Numbered from the stretch's first letter, positions 10,001 to 21,880 are shown. The stretch: 64,000 nt of DNA from Diplolepis rosae (GCA_030998225.1 JAPYXD010000714.1:4402001-4466000), one strand, 5' to 3'. Notes: generated by a model from the letters alone, not told the origin. Program-made: numbers and translations.

Positions 10001-13000
10001 AAAATGTCCAGCCTACGTTTTTGCGTGGGCGAAAACTCAAAACAAATCTGAATTTGAGCCCTGCAGCCTCTAAGCAAGCGTGAAAATGGCTTCCGTTCTT
10101 GGCGATCTGGAGATCGGAAAATTAGGTATGTGCCCCTTTTCGCGTACTCTCAGGCTTCCTTCGACCATGCAGCGAGAACGCAAAAAATACGGGTATATCG
10201 TGATGTCGGTATTGCGCGCTCTCTTGAGCTCACTGATACTTCGCGCCTTCGTGTGTGTGCCAACTGTTCGTTTGCTGGATGGCATCTCGGTTGCCGATAA
10301 TTTAAAACCAGTGCCGTCTCAGGACTACTAAGAGGTAATACCTGTTTCTTGAGCACTTAAATTCGATCCAGGGCTCGGGCGTGTTTGTCTGCATTAATGC
10401 ATTAAACAAACCACCTTTTTGAGAAACTGATAACTAATGATACCTTGTTGTCCTTTAGATAGGGACTTGCTACGAGTACAAAAGATTAGATGTGCGTCGC
10501 GAATTGGGGGTACGATTTCTCATTTTTTTGATTTTTTTCTTGTAAAGTATAAATCAACCTAAATATTGGTCCTGCTAGTTTCGAGTTGTCGGTACCTATG
10601 AACTCCTATAAGGAAAACTTAGCGAAAACAACTTATCATTTTCAAACTGACTGGCTGCAAGCATTAGCTTCTAAAGTCCATAAGGACCTGGTCAACTAAT
10701 AAACTATAATCAGTAGTATGTACGGGTTCGGAACGCCTTCCAAGGAAGCTAAATAAATGATTTTTTCTGCTATCAGAAGCAAATTTATCGTGTCAAGTCG
10801 CACACTTTTATTTTCAGAAGTAGGGAAAAACCCCCAAGATTAAACGCGCGCCAATGCCTTCATTTTTTAAATATAAACGTTATCTCTTTTCAGAAAGTAG
10901 GATATCTCAATTTTTGGAAAACACGATCAGCGTTTCCAACCCTTTTAATCTGCACCAGAAAAAAAAAAGAAATAACAAAACGTGTGTTTGTATTGTGCAA
11001 TTATCCATATTGCAAATCTAAAAATCTTTGTCACTAAATTTACCTTACTTTGCGGAACCTACTGTTTTGTTATCATTTAAGAGGATAAATTAAATAAGAA
11101 TGCCTTAGAAATACCATTATAATATGAAGAAATCGGAATTTAAATGGTACAAAGTCATATGTTTCAGTACTGAAAAATTTCGACTTTTGAATTTTAGACT
11201 TCATTTATTATTTAAATATTTTCAAATTTAATTTTGGCCTATTTTGGCTCAAAATTGTCTTAAAATTCATGTGTGTGTCTATTTCTAGATACGTGTCTGA
11301 TAAAAAAAACGTAGGCATCAGTTAACAAGCCTGGTTTTTGCTGGGAAACACAGGACTGGTGAATTTCATCATTTGCCCTTCCTCCCTAATACAAAGAAAT
11401 CCTAAATGTTGCGCGACTTGACAGACTTCACTCAATGGAGTAGGTTTAATAAAACAATTGTCCTGAGGGCGAAGCTCCGCGAGAGGATTCGACACCCCTT
11501 GAACTTAATTTAAGGATCTGTCCCTCAAGGCAAAGCTCCCTGAGGGGATTCGACTCCTCAAGGATCCTTTCCGTTTTTCTTTTATCGATCATTAATGATG
11601 GGAGTGCCACGTTCACTGTGTCTCTCTATATGAGAGTGCGCACTACTGGTGGCACGAGTGGAGCTAATCAAGGTTCCTATTAATAAACGAGAATTAACGA
11701 ACCTGAACAAATAGAGGATAACAAGAGAATAAAAAAAAACCATTTGTTCCTAACAAAGAGGGGATGGGGAGCATACACGATCAAGTTCTCAAAAGATTAG
11801 GTGCGGTGATGTTAAAATGCACCTCACCGAATCTCGAGCCTCGATCTATTTTTCCTAAGGCATTGACCCGGAGTCTCACCTTAGGAGGCTTCGCGCCTGG
11901 AATGATTTTTGAGGATCTGCAACCGAGCTCGTGACCTCGGTTTTCCACCTCTCCGGCCAATTCCCACTTTGATTAATATGCGTGTGCCTCAATTACCGAC
12001 CGCAATCAAGTCCAGTTCGATCAATAAATTACAAAATTTATAGACGATGCCCACCCGCCCCCTTTCAGACCGTTTTAGACATGGAAATTGGTGTCAAAAG
12101 AAAGATAACGTTCTCGCGATTATTAAAATGTATTCTTTATTTTTAAAAAATCGCATATTGCGTCCGTTGGAGGCGTTTGAAAATTTGTACGCACTGAAAA
12201 AGGAAGGCATACCGTGCGTTAACGAGGAGAGCGTCTTTCCCCTATACGTGCTTCTCCTGGCACCGGTGACGATCCATGGATGGCATAAGCGCTTGCTGAT
12301 TGTTCGCCCATGTCCCAAGGCGGCAATTACAAGTGCTCTCTGGGTAGATGCGCGCTTCTATTGGGTGGTAGCATGAGAATGCTTAAAGTTCGCGTAAAGA
12401 TCTAAAATATCCTACGGACGAGTGAAAAAATGATTCGATGGTCGCGTATTATTTATTTATTCTCGAGATCTGCATTTTGCTCATCATTTATAATGTTTTT
12501 ATGATTCTTGGCATTCATTAATTAGTTGAAGGATTTACATTTTTATTTAACCCACATTAATTCATTTAGTTTTTGATTTATATTTGTATTTTTATATAAT
12601 TCAGGGTTGTGTCTATGAATTAATTGACATATAGTAGTGTATGAATATTTATCTATTTATGTTTTAATATTATAGGCCAATATTATTTATAATTAAGGGG
12701 TTATATACGTTGTTGTCTAAGAAAATTAGAACATTTGTGTGGTTTTTTTAGGCAAACTTTAACGGGTTATTCAGGATGAACAAATCAGGTTTGAATAGTG
12801 CATATTCTAATAAAAAAATGTAGTGGTCGGTTATGAAGATATATAAAAAATTGCAGAAGTTATAGCTCCTTCCCCCAAACGCTTTTTTTCGTAGAGTCTG
12901 GCGGTGAACACGATATGATGCCAGAAACTCAGATGCAACAAAAAAGGCAACGAATTTACTGTTTTATATTATAGCACCGTGTGTTTGAAGGAAAGTTTTT

Positions 13001-13187
13001 GGAAAACATCACTTTTTTGTAACGAAAATCAACACGCAACAAAGAAATCGGTTTTTTTTGGTCTTCAAAATTTATTTAAAAAAAAATTATTATTGACGCA
13101 ATAACCTGCATATGAAAAAATGATTGTTCAAGTAGACCGGGTTGTGATAAGGAAGAATTTTAAAAAAATTTCGATTTCTACTTGAAA
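10001..13187. other. Intronic sequence with GC-richer islands, no recognisable gene
   Basis: Two patches (about 10070-10330 and 11440-12370) are GC-richer than their surroundings. One holds a duplicated TGAGGGCGAAGCTCC / CAAGGCAAAGCTCCCTGAGG block (11461-11560), and another an open frame of 109 codons at 12047. None matches a family I know. They may be the ends of old retroelements. Confidence 0.4.
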
Positions 13188-13819
13188 GGGTCTGGCGGGA
13201 TAAGTATGGTAAAAATGCCCCCAAGGCTTTTCGGGTCCTAGCACGATCCGTAGGTAGCCTGTGGGTGAGGAAGGCATTTTACCACATTTCAACCCTCTAG
13301 CTTACATATTAACCCTACTACCCTTTATAATGTGATTTTCAGATTTAATTTTTTTTCCCGGTGCATATTGTTTAATTTCAAACGAAGAAAATTGAGGGCA
13401 AAGGCCACATCGGGAAGTATATACAAAAAAAATTTCGGCTTGTTTTGGCGGGAAATTCAAGTTTTAAAAAATGTGAAAATATTTTTATTTTTTTTTTTCA
13501 TACGAAATTGGTGGATCGAAAGAATGAGAATTCTTCTGTAAGTTGAACTTTCGATACTCTACTATATAAAAAAAGAATCAAATTTTTATCTTTGGTGCTC
13601 CAGGTTAAAAAAAATTAAAAACGGTTTTTAGCATTCCTTTGAAAACTTACATCAAGTGGATATGAATTTATCTGATATAAACATGCTTTAGAATACTCGT
13701 TACTTACCGAACTGTATTTTAATCGTCATCATTGTCATCATTAATGACTGGATTTACTTCTTCGTATTGGAAAAGGAGTACTTTAGTAGGTCTCGTAATT
13801 TTTTCTAAATATTTTGCGA
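13188..13819. repeat. Left terminal inverted repeat (~630 bp)
   Basis: Inverse of 16256-16862. It contains an antisense copy of the transposase's last ~35 codons and stop, including the run of GATGAC codons. It carries about 25 extra bp near 13320 relative to the right end. Confidence 0.9.
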
Positions 13820-14197
13820 CTAACACGTGTAGGAATTCTTAACTTTACTAATAAGCCAAATATTACTGCACATCTCAGTACATGTGTTCAAGCCGTAGTC
13901 TTGCAGGTCGTTAGAGGTCAAGTTAGCGAAGGAAAAATCAAGCGCGTCCTTATATCTCTGAAATTTTTTGTTTTGAAGTTACGTTTGTTTTGGTTTTGAA
14001 GCCACGTCCTTCACTATTTCAATTCACGTAAATCAACCGCGTTTTTTCCCCAAGAAGATGTTAGTCTGCTGGCCTTTATGTAGTTAAAAGTGTTGCGTGC
14101 TTTTATTTCCTCTGTATTTTATACTTCCTGCCTTCTTATTATTGTATTTAATTTGTGTTTCCCCTTGTATTTTAAAGTTGAATACAAACTAATTGCA

Positions 14198-16361
14198 ATG
14201 TCTGCTAAAGTAAAATTTTTGGACAATTCAAAGTGCATTAGATGCAACTGTTTTCTTCGAAAAACTGCGGGAACTAAAACAGTGATTAAAACTGATGCTG
14301 AGGTAAAAATATTGACATGCATTCTAAATAAAACAGTGTCAATTGGCGATAAATTGTGCATAAAATGTAAAAGGCGTATTCGGGTTCCACTAAGGAAAAA
14401 ATCAAATATCGATGAAGTTGAAACTCCAATTGAAGAGGAAGCATGTCCTAGTGGGTATCGCGAGAACACTATTTTGGAGAGGGTGTCTTCGAGTTCCTCT
14501 GGCAATGAGTCAGTAATTGACGATATAGAAATGGATCCAACGTTTGTTGCAAGTATGCAAGGAACTACACACAAAAAATATTCACATTCGTTGATTGAAA
14601 TGCCTTTCTGCAGAACGATTTCCACACACAAATACTGTTGTCTGTGTTCGAACACGGGTAATCTCGTTGTTGTTCCATTTGACGCTCGTATACAAGCATT
14701 TGTTAAAAAAAGGATATTCGTTCCTAAAGGAAACCGATGCTGTAAATCTCATCTAATTAAAAACCGTTTCTTTCAAGAAGAATTAAACTTTTTTCGGGTA
14801 TATTCGAACACGAGTATGGTGGAAACTGCAGAACTGGCACAGTTCATGATGCAACTATCCCTCGAAAGCGATTCCTTTGCCATAAATAAAATAGGAAAAA
14901 TGTCTCTTTCAGAAGATAAAGTAAAAGTATTGACTGGATTGACATGGGAACAGCTAACTAAACTATCAGATGCACTAACATCTATAAGGAACGCTGAATG
15001 CCGAAATATTTTGCAGGCACTTGTGGTTTTTTTATTTAAGTTACGCAGTGGCTCCTCAAATAGTACGATTGCTGCTGTTCTTGAGCTAAAGTATACACAA
15101 CAGGTGTCTGATTTTTGTACTTCTGTCATTAACTCGTTCGAAAAAGACATCCTACCTTCTCATTTTGGAGCTAAAGCCGTTGCACGAGATGATCTAATTG
15201 TGAACCATACGGCTCCCATGGCGCGAAAATTGTATAACCTTAAGGACGATCAGTTGGCACTCATTTTTGACGGGACTTACATTTATCACGAAAAAAGCTC
15301 TAATAATGAGTATCAGCGTAAGTCTTATTCAGGTCAAAAAAAAGCGTCCATTAGTAAAACCTTTCACCATTTGTGCAACTGACGGGTACATTGTAGATAT
15401 GCTTGGACCTTTCCCTGCAGATAAAAATGATGCTGAGATTTTGAAAATAATTTTATTTGGCCAGTATGGCGTAAAAAACATTCTTAGAAGAGGTGATGTC
15501 ATAATAGTGGACAGAGGATTTCGTGATATAAAAGAATATTTAGAAAAACAAGGTTACATAGTCCTCATGCCTGCGTTGAAAGGAAATCGTACACAGTTAA
15601 CGACGGCAGAATCCAATGCATCGCGCAAAATAACAAAAATTCGCCGGGTCATTGAAGCAATTCACGGAGCTATATGTCAAAAATATAAACTTCTACATAA
15701 TCAGCTACACAATCCACTACTTCCGAAAGTTAGTTCCTACTGTAAAATAGCTTGTTTTTTACAAAATGAATTCGATAAGCGTTTGAATTCAGATGTTGGA
15801 ATTTTAAACGAAGTTGCAGCACAATTCCAGTCTCGAGAAAGTGTAGAAAACACTTTAGCCTTAGAAGTAGAAGAACAAGGATGGCATAGGAAGAAATTGC
15901 CATTTCAAAGGCTTACGTCATCCGATGTGCTGGATTTTCCCGAACTTACCGAAAAAGACTTGATGGTTCTTTTTACTGGGTCGTACCAATTGAAACAAGC
16001 CATTTCTTACTTAGCAGAAATGTTGAATGAAGACAATAGTATCAACCTATGTTTCATAAAAGAAAAGCCTGATATAATCAAAGTAGAGGTTAAATCTAGG
16101 CATGTAAGCCGTAAAACTCATAAGTGTTTCATACACTATAAACCTGAATCAGTAGGATACACTGGAATTTTGCGTTATTGCTGTGATTGTGCGAATGGAA
16201 GACGTACCATTGGCTGCTGCTCTCACGTTGCAGCAGTCATATATTATATGTCACACGCAAGATATTTAGCAAGAATAGTGAGGCCCGCTGAAATTTTAAG
16301 TACTCTTTTCCAATACGAAGAAGTAAATCCAGTCATTAATGATGACAATGATGACGATTAA
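14198..16361 (+). pseudogene. Transposase with N-terminal Cys-rich region, DDE catalytic core and C-terminal SWIM zinc finger (one frameshift)
   Basis: The first frame starts at MSAKVKF (14198). It encodes zinc-ligand pairs (CIRCNC, CIKCKRR), then an HKYCCLC...GNRCCKSH cluster, and reaches the first catalytic Asp in FDGTYIYHEKSS (15269). At an A8 run (15336-15343) the frame must change by one base. The next frame continues with KPF..CATDGY, DRGFRD (second Asp, about 15510), a TKIRRVIEAIHG motif (Glu, about 15654) and a CDC...CSH SWIM finger (about 16192-16225). It ends in an acidic DDNDDD tail. The conceptual product is about 720 residues and otherwise lacks stops. The shift may be a simple 1-base insertion in this copy, or programmed. 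The stop codon lies inside the right terminal repeat. Confidence 0.85.
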
Positions 16362-16862
16362 AATACAGTTCGGTAAGTAACGAGTATTCTAAAGCATGTT
16401 TATATCAGATAAATTCATTTCCACTTGATGTAAGTTTTCAAAGGAATGCTAAAAACCGTTTTTAATTTTTTTTAACCTGGAGCACCAAAGATAAAAATTT
16501 GATTCTTTTTTTATATAGTAGAGTATTGAAAGTTCAACTTACAGAAGAATTCTCATTCTTTCGATCCACCAATTTCGTATAAAAAAAATAAATAAAAATA
16601 TTTTCACATTTTTTAAAACTTGAATTTCCCGCCAAAACAAGCCGAAATTTTTTTTGTATATACTTCCCGATGTGGCCTTTGCCCTCAATTTTCTTCGTTT
16701 GAAATTAAACAATATGAACCGAGAAAAAAAATTAAATATAATATGTAAGCTAGAGGGTTGAAATGTGGTAAAATATCTTCCTCACCCACAGGCTACCTAC
16801 AAATCGTGCTAGGACCCGAAAAGCCTTGGGGGCATTTTTACCATACTTATCCCGCCAGACCC
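16256..16862. repeat. Right terminal inverted repeat (~607 bp), overlapping the 3' coding end
   Basis: Inverse of 13188-13819. The first ~105 bp of it are transposase coding sequence, so coding and terminal-repeat functions overlap. Confidence 0.9.
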
Positions 16863-17610
16863 TTTTGAACATAAACTTTCGAAAGTATGTTCATTGAACA
16901 AAAGTCATAAAAAATTTTACGATTTTTGGACTCACCACAACGTATGTAACCCCTTCAACTGCCTACATGCATAAAAATAAAGAAAACAATGATGAATAAA
17001 GTAAAAAAAAAAAACAAAAGAGAAATGAACGTGGGACGCCCATCCAGTGGCCGAGCACAAAGCTGCTTCACCCAGGTAACCGGGCGAGTGGCAGCAAACG
17101 CAGGCTAGTGCGGCGCTCTCTGAGATCACGAACGAAAATGTCCGTGAAAACTAGACGACCTGGTTCAAGCCACATGCACTTTCGGTTTGGAAGTTAAGGG
17201 GGTGTTCCCATGGATTGGCCGTATTTCGAAGCGTTTTTTGGAATTTTACTGTGAGAAAACTATAATTGATTTTTTAATGTGGTTTCTTTTAAAAGTTTTA
17301 TTAACTTTAATTACGAAAATTTAACTAAATATTCTTCAGATGATGCTTTATAATTTTAAAACAGTTTGAATAAATCTGTTCAAGCTGTATTTCCGTAAAA
17401 ATCTGCGAAAAAAGGGTTTTTTGTTTCAAATTATCCCTTACTCCTCCCTTAAGGTTGATACTATAGAGTAATATAATTTTTTTTAACTTAGTAATTCAAT
17501 TGTTGAATAATGAGAGTCAGAAATGATTCATACGTAGATTTTTGAATAATTCTTGGCAGTCACAGAAAAATATTTTTTGTTAATACATACAAAAAATGTA
17601 TTTAATGGTT
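16863..17610. other. Intronic sequence, no gene seen
   Basis: A minus-strand frame at 16932-17129 has no recognisable motif. Nothing else can be assigned. Confidence 0.4.
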
Positions 17611-17914
17611 TAATGCTCTGTCATCTGAGCTACGGAGGTTCCACAACTTTTTTTTACAGAATCTTGTTAACGCCTATTCGGCGTTAATTAATTCGAAATT
17701 CTAAATTAATTCTAAATCACAGGTTGGTAAGGTCGATATGGTAGAGTTCCGTTATCACGTAGAGTGATACACTCTTCTAATGATCGACATAATCAACTGA
17801 AATTATTTGAGAAAATTGTTTAAATAGTTCATGATACATCCGTAGCCGAATAGGCGTTAACAAGATTCTGTGAGAATAGTTGTGGAACCTCCCTAGCTCA
17901 GATGACAGAGCATT
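17611..17914. repeat. Inverted pair of SINE heads
   Basis: Arms 17611-17686 and 17844-17914 are inverse copies of a GGCGTTAACAAGATTCTG ... GTTGTGGAACCTCC-TAGCTCAGATGACAGAGCAT block. The spacer carries the repeat block CAGGTTGGTAAGGTCGATATG, a direct copy of which lies at 18053. A composite of nested SINE copies is the simplest reading. Confidence 0.7.
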
Positions 17915-18165
17915 CGACCGGCAATCGAAAGGACCTGGGCTCGATACCCAGCGGAGTGGAAGCGTTCCTTTTTTCACAGAAAATTTCTTCATATAATTAT
18001 ATTGATAAAATTCCATCTAGTCTTACGAGACGTTAAAATTAATTCTAAATCACAGGTTGGTAAGGTCGATATGGTAGAGTTCCGTTATCACGTAGAGTGA
18101 TACACTCTTCGAATGATCGACATAATCGTACTGAAATGATTCGAGAAAATTGTTCAAATGGACGA
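17881..18165 (+). mobile_element. tRNA-derived SINE, most complete copy
   Basis: The head has an A-box-like TAGCTCAGATGAC and a B-box-like GGGCTCGATACCC. A TTCGA-CCGGCAA-TCGAA anticodon-arm arrangement would read GGC (Ala). The tail contains TTTTTTCACAGAAAATTTCTTC and the block CAGGTTGGTAAGGTCGATATGGTAGAGTTCCG. Parts of the family recur at 17700-17820, 20693-20870, 24415-24520 and 1041-1160. It is not a functional tRNA gene: there is no closing acceptor stem. Confidence 0.7.
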
Positions 18166-18253
18166 ATAAATCACTCATGTCTCGATAAAATCCATTGTTG
18201 CCTTGTCTTTAAAATTATCCTACAAAATCACTCTCATTTTCAGCCCTCTACAC

Positions 18254-19280
18254 CAGACGACGCCCTTGAAATATATGAGTAAGGCAAATCGCAATATAAG
18301 AGACTTAGGGACGAAGTGTACAGAAGATGCAGAAAAGTGCGAAACTACTGGATAGAAGAAATATGTGAAGAAGTAGAATGGCTATTCAAGATAGGAAAGG
18401 TAGACGTGGCTCACAGGAAAATCAGAAAAAATTTTAGGGAAAGACGAATTAATACAAACATAGTCAGAGATGAAGACGGCTAAGCGTTAACAGAACGCAG
18501 AGTTAAAGTTACAAGGTGGGTAGAAAACATAGAGAGCCTATACATAGGTGACGCTGTAGCCGACCTTGTGGAAAACGAAAGTGAGGTGCAAAATGATGAT
18601 AGGGGGGATTCGATTTTGAAGGAGAAATGTAAGAAAGCAATGAGGGGCCAGAAAGTAAATAAAGCTCCAGGATTAGATCAAGAAGTAGCAGATCACCTTT
18701 AGAATTCAGGACAAGCAGAAAAGATAATTTCATTTAAATTAATTCGCGATATGTACGAAACGGGTGATATAACAAACGACTACAAGGTTGAAATATCTGT
18801 TACTACGAGTATACCGAAACAAGTACGGGCAGACAAATGCAAATACTACCGTACTATATGCCTAACCACACATGCGTCTAAAATTCTAATTTAAATCATT
18901 CATAGAAAATTAAAGCAGACAATAGAAAGCTCACTTGGCGTAGATCAGTTTGATGTTAGGGAAAAGAAGGGAAACTAGAGAAGCATTACTCTAATGATGA
19001 TTGGTTCAGAGCGGCAGACTGCGAGTAGGAAAACCAACTTTTATTGCGTTTTTCGACTTAGAAAAAGTATTCAACAATGTTAGATGGCCTAAACTCTTCA
19101 AAATATTGAACAACAAAGGAATAAAGTACAAGGACAGGAGAATTATTAGCTCTCTAAGCCGACACCAAAAGGCAGTGATAGAAATGCAGAGGGAGCCGGG
19201 AGTAGCAAGTATGTGGAAAGGAGTAAGACAAGGCTGCTCTTTATCACCCCTTCTATTTACTTTCATTTCAGAGAACTAAA
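18254..19280 (+). pseudogene. Non-LTR (LINE) reverse transcriptase, decayed
   Basis: Pieces in several frames show the order of a LINE RT: KAPGLDQE (the K-PG-D motif), a SIPKQ..KCKYYRTICLTTHASKI block, FFDLEKVFNNV (motif A with its catalytic Asp) and GVRQGCSLSPLLF (motif B). Stops and frameshifts interrupt it repeatedly, and the segment is cut off after motif B, before the YADD-type motif. Upstream coding-like sequence from 18254 (Lys/Glu-rich) is probably the linker before RT. The clade was not assigned. Confidence 0.8.
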
Positions 19281-19314
19281 GAAGACGTTGAATGTAACGG
19301 AGATAGGTTTTAAC

Positions 19315-19550
19315 AATTATCGTATTCTCCAGACCTAGCCCCCAGCGACTATTATCTGTTCCCAAACCAGAAGAGATGGTTGTGTAGTAGGCGTTCTGAG
19401 TCGAACGAAGAAGTTGTATGGAAAACAGAAGGGTATTTTGGAGGGTTAGACAAATAAGAAAAGTTGAAAGATCGTTGGATCCGTTGTATCAAGCTGAAGG
19501 GAGAGTACTTTTGGAAATGAAACCGATTTTTGCCCAAAAAAAATCCTTGT
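19315..19550 (+). pseudogene. mariner transposase C-terminal fragment
   Basis: Encodes YSPDLAPSDYYLFP, then a frameshifted RF-SNEEV...ETEGYFGG and DRWIRCIKLKGEY segments. This is the C-terminal part of a mariner transposase from the third catalytic Asp onward. It directly abuts the LINE remnant that ends near 19280. Confidence 0.75.
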
Positions 19551-20045
19551 TCATTTTATCACGTTAATATCCAACACCCTAGTACATCACACTCCTAGAA
19601 TGAATTCCACTCCTTCGATTCGTTGATAATAATCAATTTAGATATTATTGACTACTTGATGCTTACCGCTAACATAAACTTGTGCCAAGGTTATGGTATT
19701 CAAAGACGCTTATTTTGGGAGCCTTTGAAGAAGCAAAAGATTCTTTCCAGAATCGTAAAAATGTATCTATTTTAAGTCATAAAATTCAGAGACACTAATA
19801 AAAGGACTCTCAAAATTTAATAATTTTGGAAGTGTCTCACTGATAATCTTATCACAAAAATGTTAGAATAAATGTCTAAAGGAAAATGCAAGCCAGATCC
19901 CTGTAATAAAACCATAACATTTCACTCAACTTATTGGCGATAAAGAGTGCGATCATTATCATGAATAAAAATCCTAATGCATTCGTATAAAGACATGACA
20001 ACTTGTCGCCTGGTGAACTCGGATTTTATCGAGAAGCGAAATCTG
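19551..20045. other. Intronic sequence, no gene seen
   Basis: No motif or repeat partner recognised. Confidence 0.4.
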
Positions 20046-20280
20046 TTGTCCCAAATGAAAACGTAGTAAGTCGCATTTGCTATAGAGGCGAGAGTCGCGC
20101 GAGCCTTTGTTTACTCACGAACATCACACATAGAAACTAATAAGACCGTTAAATTTTGCTCTTTTACATGTTTTTTACTTTTTGACAGATTCATTGTTTG
20201 ACATGTGATACTGATTGATATTCTGAAGTGTGTTAATTATAATAATTGTATTGAGTGAAGGATTTCCAAAATAAATTAAA

Positions 20281-20418
20281 GTACATGGAAAAAAATGTGT
20301 AGCTGTCACAAGCATTTTTTAGGTTATATCAGCCGTATTTGTGGTTAGCATAATTAATAATATAGCTAGAATAGTGATATGTTTCTTTGTACTAGCTACA
20401 CATTTTTTTGCATGTACA
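20281..20418. mobile_element. 138-bp MITE with 24-bp terminal inverted repeats
   Basis: The ends GTACATGGAAAAAAATGTGT and its inverse differ at one position within 24 bp. There is no coding capacity. Confidence 0.8.
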
Positions 20419-21017
20419 CTCAGAAAAAAGATTTGATTGAATCAAGGAAAATGATTTGTTTGAACGACTTTCTTTTATTTAAAGAAATGATTTGTTTAAA
20501 TGAAATAAAATTTGTTTGATTCAAACAGAATATCTTTGAACCAAATAGATATTTGTTTTAATCAAATTAATTTTTTTTAAAACAAAGAAATAAATGCATT
20601 GATATATGGTCAAAGATATAATTTGTTTGATTTAAGGCAGAAATTTGTTTGATTCGAACAAATATTTATTTGAAGAAATTTTTCTGTGAAAAAAGGAAAG
20701 CTTCACAGAAAAATTTCTTCAATTTATATTGGAAAATACCATCTAGTTTTAAATAACGTTAAATTAATTCTGAATCATAGGTTGATAAGGTCGATATAGT
20801 AGAGTTCCGTTATCACGTACAGTGATACATTCTTCTAATGATCGACATAATCGACTGAAATGATTTAGAAAAATCAGACAAATATTTATTTGGACCAAAG
20901 ATATTTTGTTTGAATCAAACAAATTTTGTTTTGTTTAAGCAAAACATTTCTTTACATCATAGAAAGTGTTTCAAACAAACAATTTTTTTGATTCAATTAA
21001 ACATTTTTTCTGAGTGT
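20418..21017. mobile_element. MITE with ACTCAGAAAAAA ends and internal TTTGATT(C) periodicity, split by a SINE tail
   Basis: The left end ACACTCAGAAAAAAG is the inverse of the right end TTTTTTCTGAGTGT. The interior is dominated by repeated ATTTGTTTGATTCAAAC-like words. A SINE tail (20693-20870) interrupts it. A similar but less ordered stretch occurs at 35205-35480. Confidence 0.65.
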
Positions 21018-21689
21018 AAGTATATTTTGAAAAATGTATGTGCGTTTCCACGTGTGACACGATCAACTAAGGCCGGTATTTATAGTCAGGTTTTATTTTT
21101 AAGATCATCTAAAAGATACTTCCATTTTACTCATTCCTAAAGTTTTAAGAGAGGATAGTCTGTCCATGATTGTCTGCCTTAGAATTTTTTCTTTCAGAAT
21201 TATTCAGAATTATTTTAACACGTTCCGTGCTAGACTTTTTAAAGTCATTACGTACAGGCAGCAGTTTGAATCAATTTAATTTTTCATATTGTCATTTATA
21301 TATAATATATGCGTTCGAAATTTCATTATAGAAGTAATATTATTTTTCGTTTTCGAAATTTTTGTAAATTAGACCTATTAGCTTAAAAGGATAATTTTAT
21401 TAAATTATTCAATGTAAACGAAAAAAGGGATGTAAACAGGAACAAAAGTTTCACAATTCAGAATATTAATCAGTATCAAATGCTAAACTGTAAATCTTTT
21501 AAGAAGTAAAAAACATGCGAAAGAGGAAAATTGAAAGGTCTCATTAGCTTGTATGTTCGGGAATCTCCGCCGGCAGTTGGGGCATCGTATGGCTGTGTGA
21601 AATGTCCGTGAGCAAACGAAGGCTCGCGCGACTCTCGCCTCTGTATCAAATCCAACTTACTACGTTTTCATTTGGAACAGCAAAAATTC

Positions 21690-21880
21690 GCAAACCGAAC
21701 AACAAAACTGTATGTGTGAGTACCTAGGCATGGAACAAGAGTATAGTGTGAGAGTGTACAAGATTGTTATGACCGGCTGTACAGTTAGTGTTACATAAAA
21801 TAGAATCTTATTTTGAAAAAATTTAAATATGGAAATATGACCGTGAGTTAAAGTCTAAATTCACAACAGCATATTTTTAT
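21690..21880 (+). repeat. Dispersed repeat, copy B
   Basis: Second copy of the 6590-6795 repeat in the same orientation. Confidence 0.6.

Larger units (their letters stand above)
13188..16862 (+). mobile_element. Full-length DNA transposon with long TIRs and a SWIM/DDE transposase
   Basis: The ends are exact inverses, starting GGGTCTGGCGGGATAAGTATGG at 13188 and ending with its complement at 16862. Inverted similarity then continues inward for about 600 bp on each side. A single large transposase gene lies between. The element is 3675 bp. The bases just outside (CTTGAAA left, TTTTGAAC right) are suggestive but do not give a clean target duplication. Family placement is uncertain; the catalytic domain looks like the DDE_4/IS5-like group seen in Harbinger/ISL2EU-type elements. 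Confidence 0.9.
20046..21680. mobile_element. Composite element bounded by ~87-bp inverted repeats
   Basis: Arms 20046-20131 and 21594-21680 are inverse copies. They contain CAAATGAAAACGTAGTAAGT and GAGGCGAGAGTCGCGCGAGCC. The interior carries two nested MITE-like elements and a SINE tail, and no transposase frame. Confidence 0.65.

Noticed and set aside
10070..10356. Overlapping open frames on both strands
   Set aside because: Typical of a GC-richer patch, in which stops are rarer; no motif on either strand.
12047..12376. 109-codon plus-strand frame, possibly a gene
   Set aside because: Protein-like composition but no recognisable motif, no splice signals, and a 74-codon frame on the other strand. 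Kept only as part of a gap description.
14119..14655. 178-codon minus-strand frame
   Set aside because: Shadow of the transposase gene on the opposite strand, without motifs of its own.
13175..16872. Target-site duplication of the SWIM/DDE transposon
   Set aside because: CTTGAAA and TTTTGAA share TTGAA, but the offsets from the exact ends differ by one base. I could not decide between chance and a real duplication.
17885..17955. Functional tRNA-Ala gene
   Set aside because: A- and B-box-like sequences and an anticodon-arm-like structure exist, but no acceptor stem closes, and the sequence is part of a longer repeated SINE.
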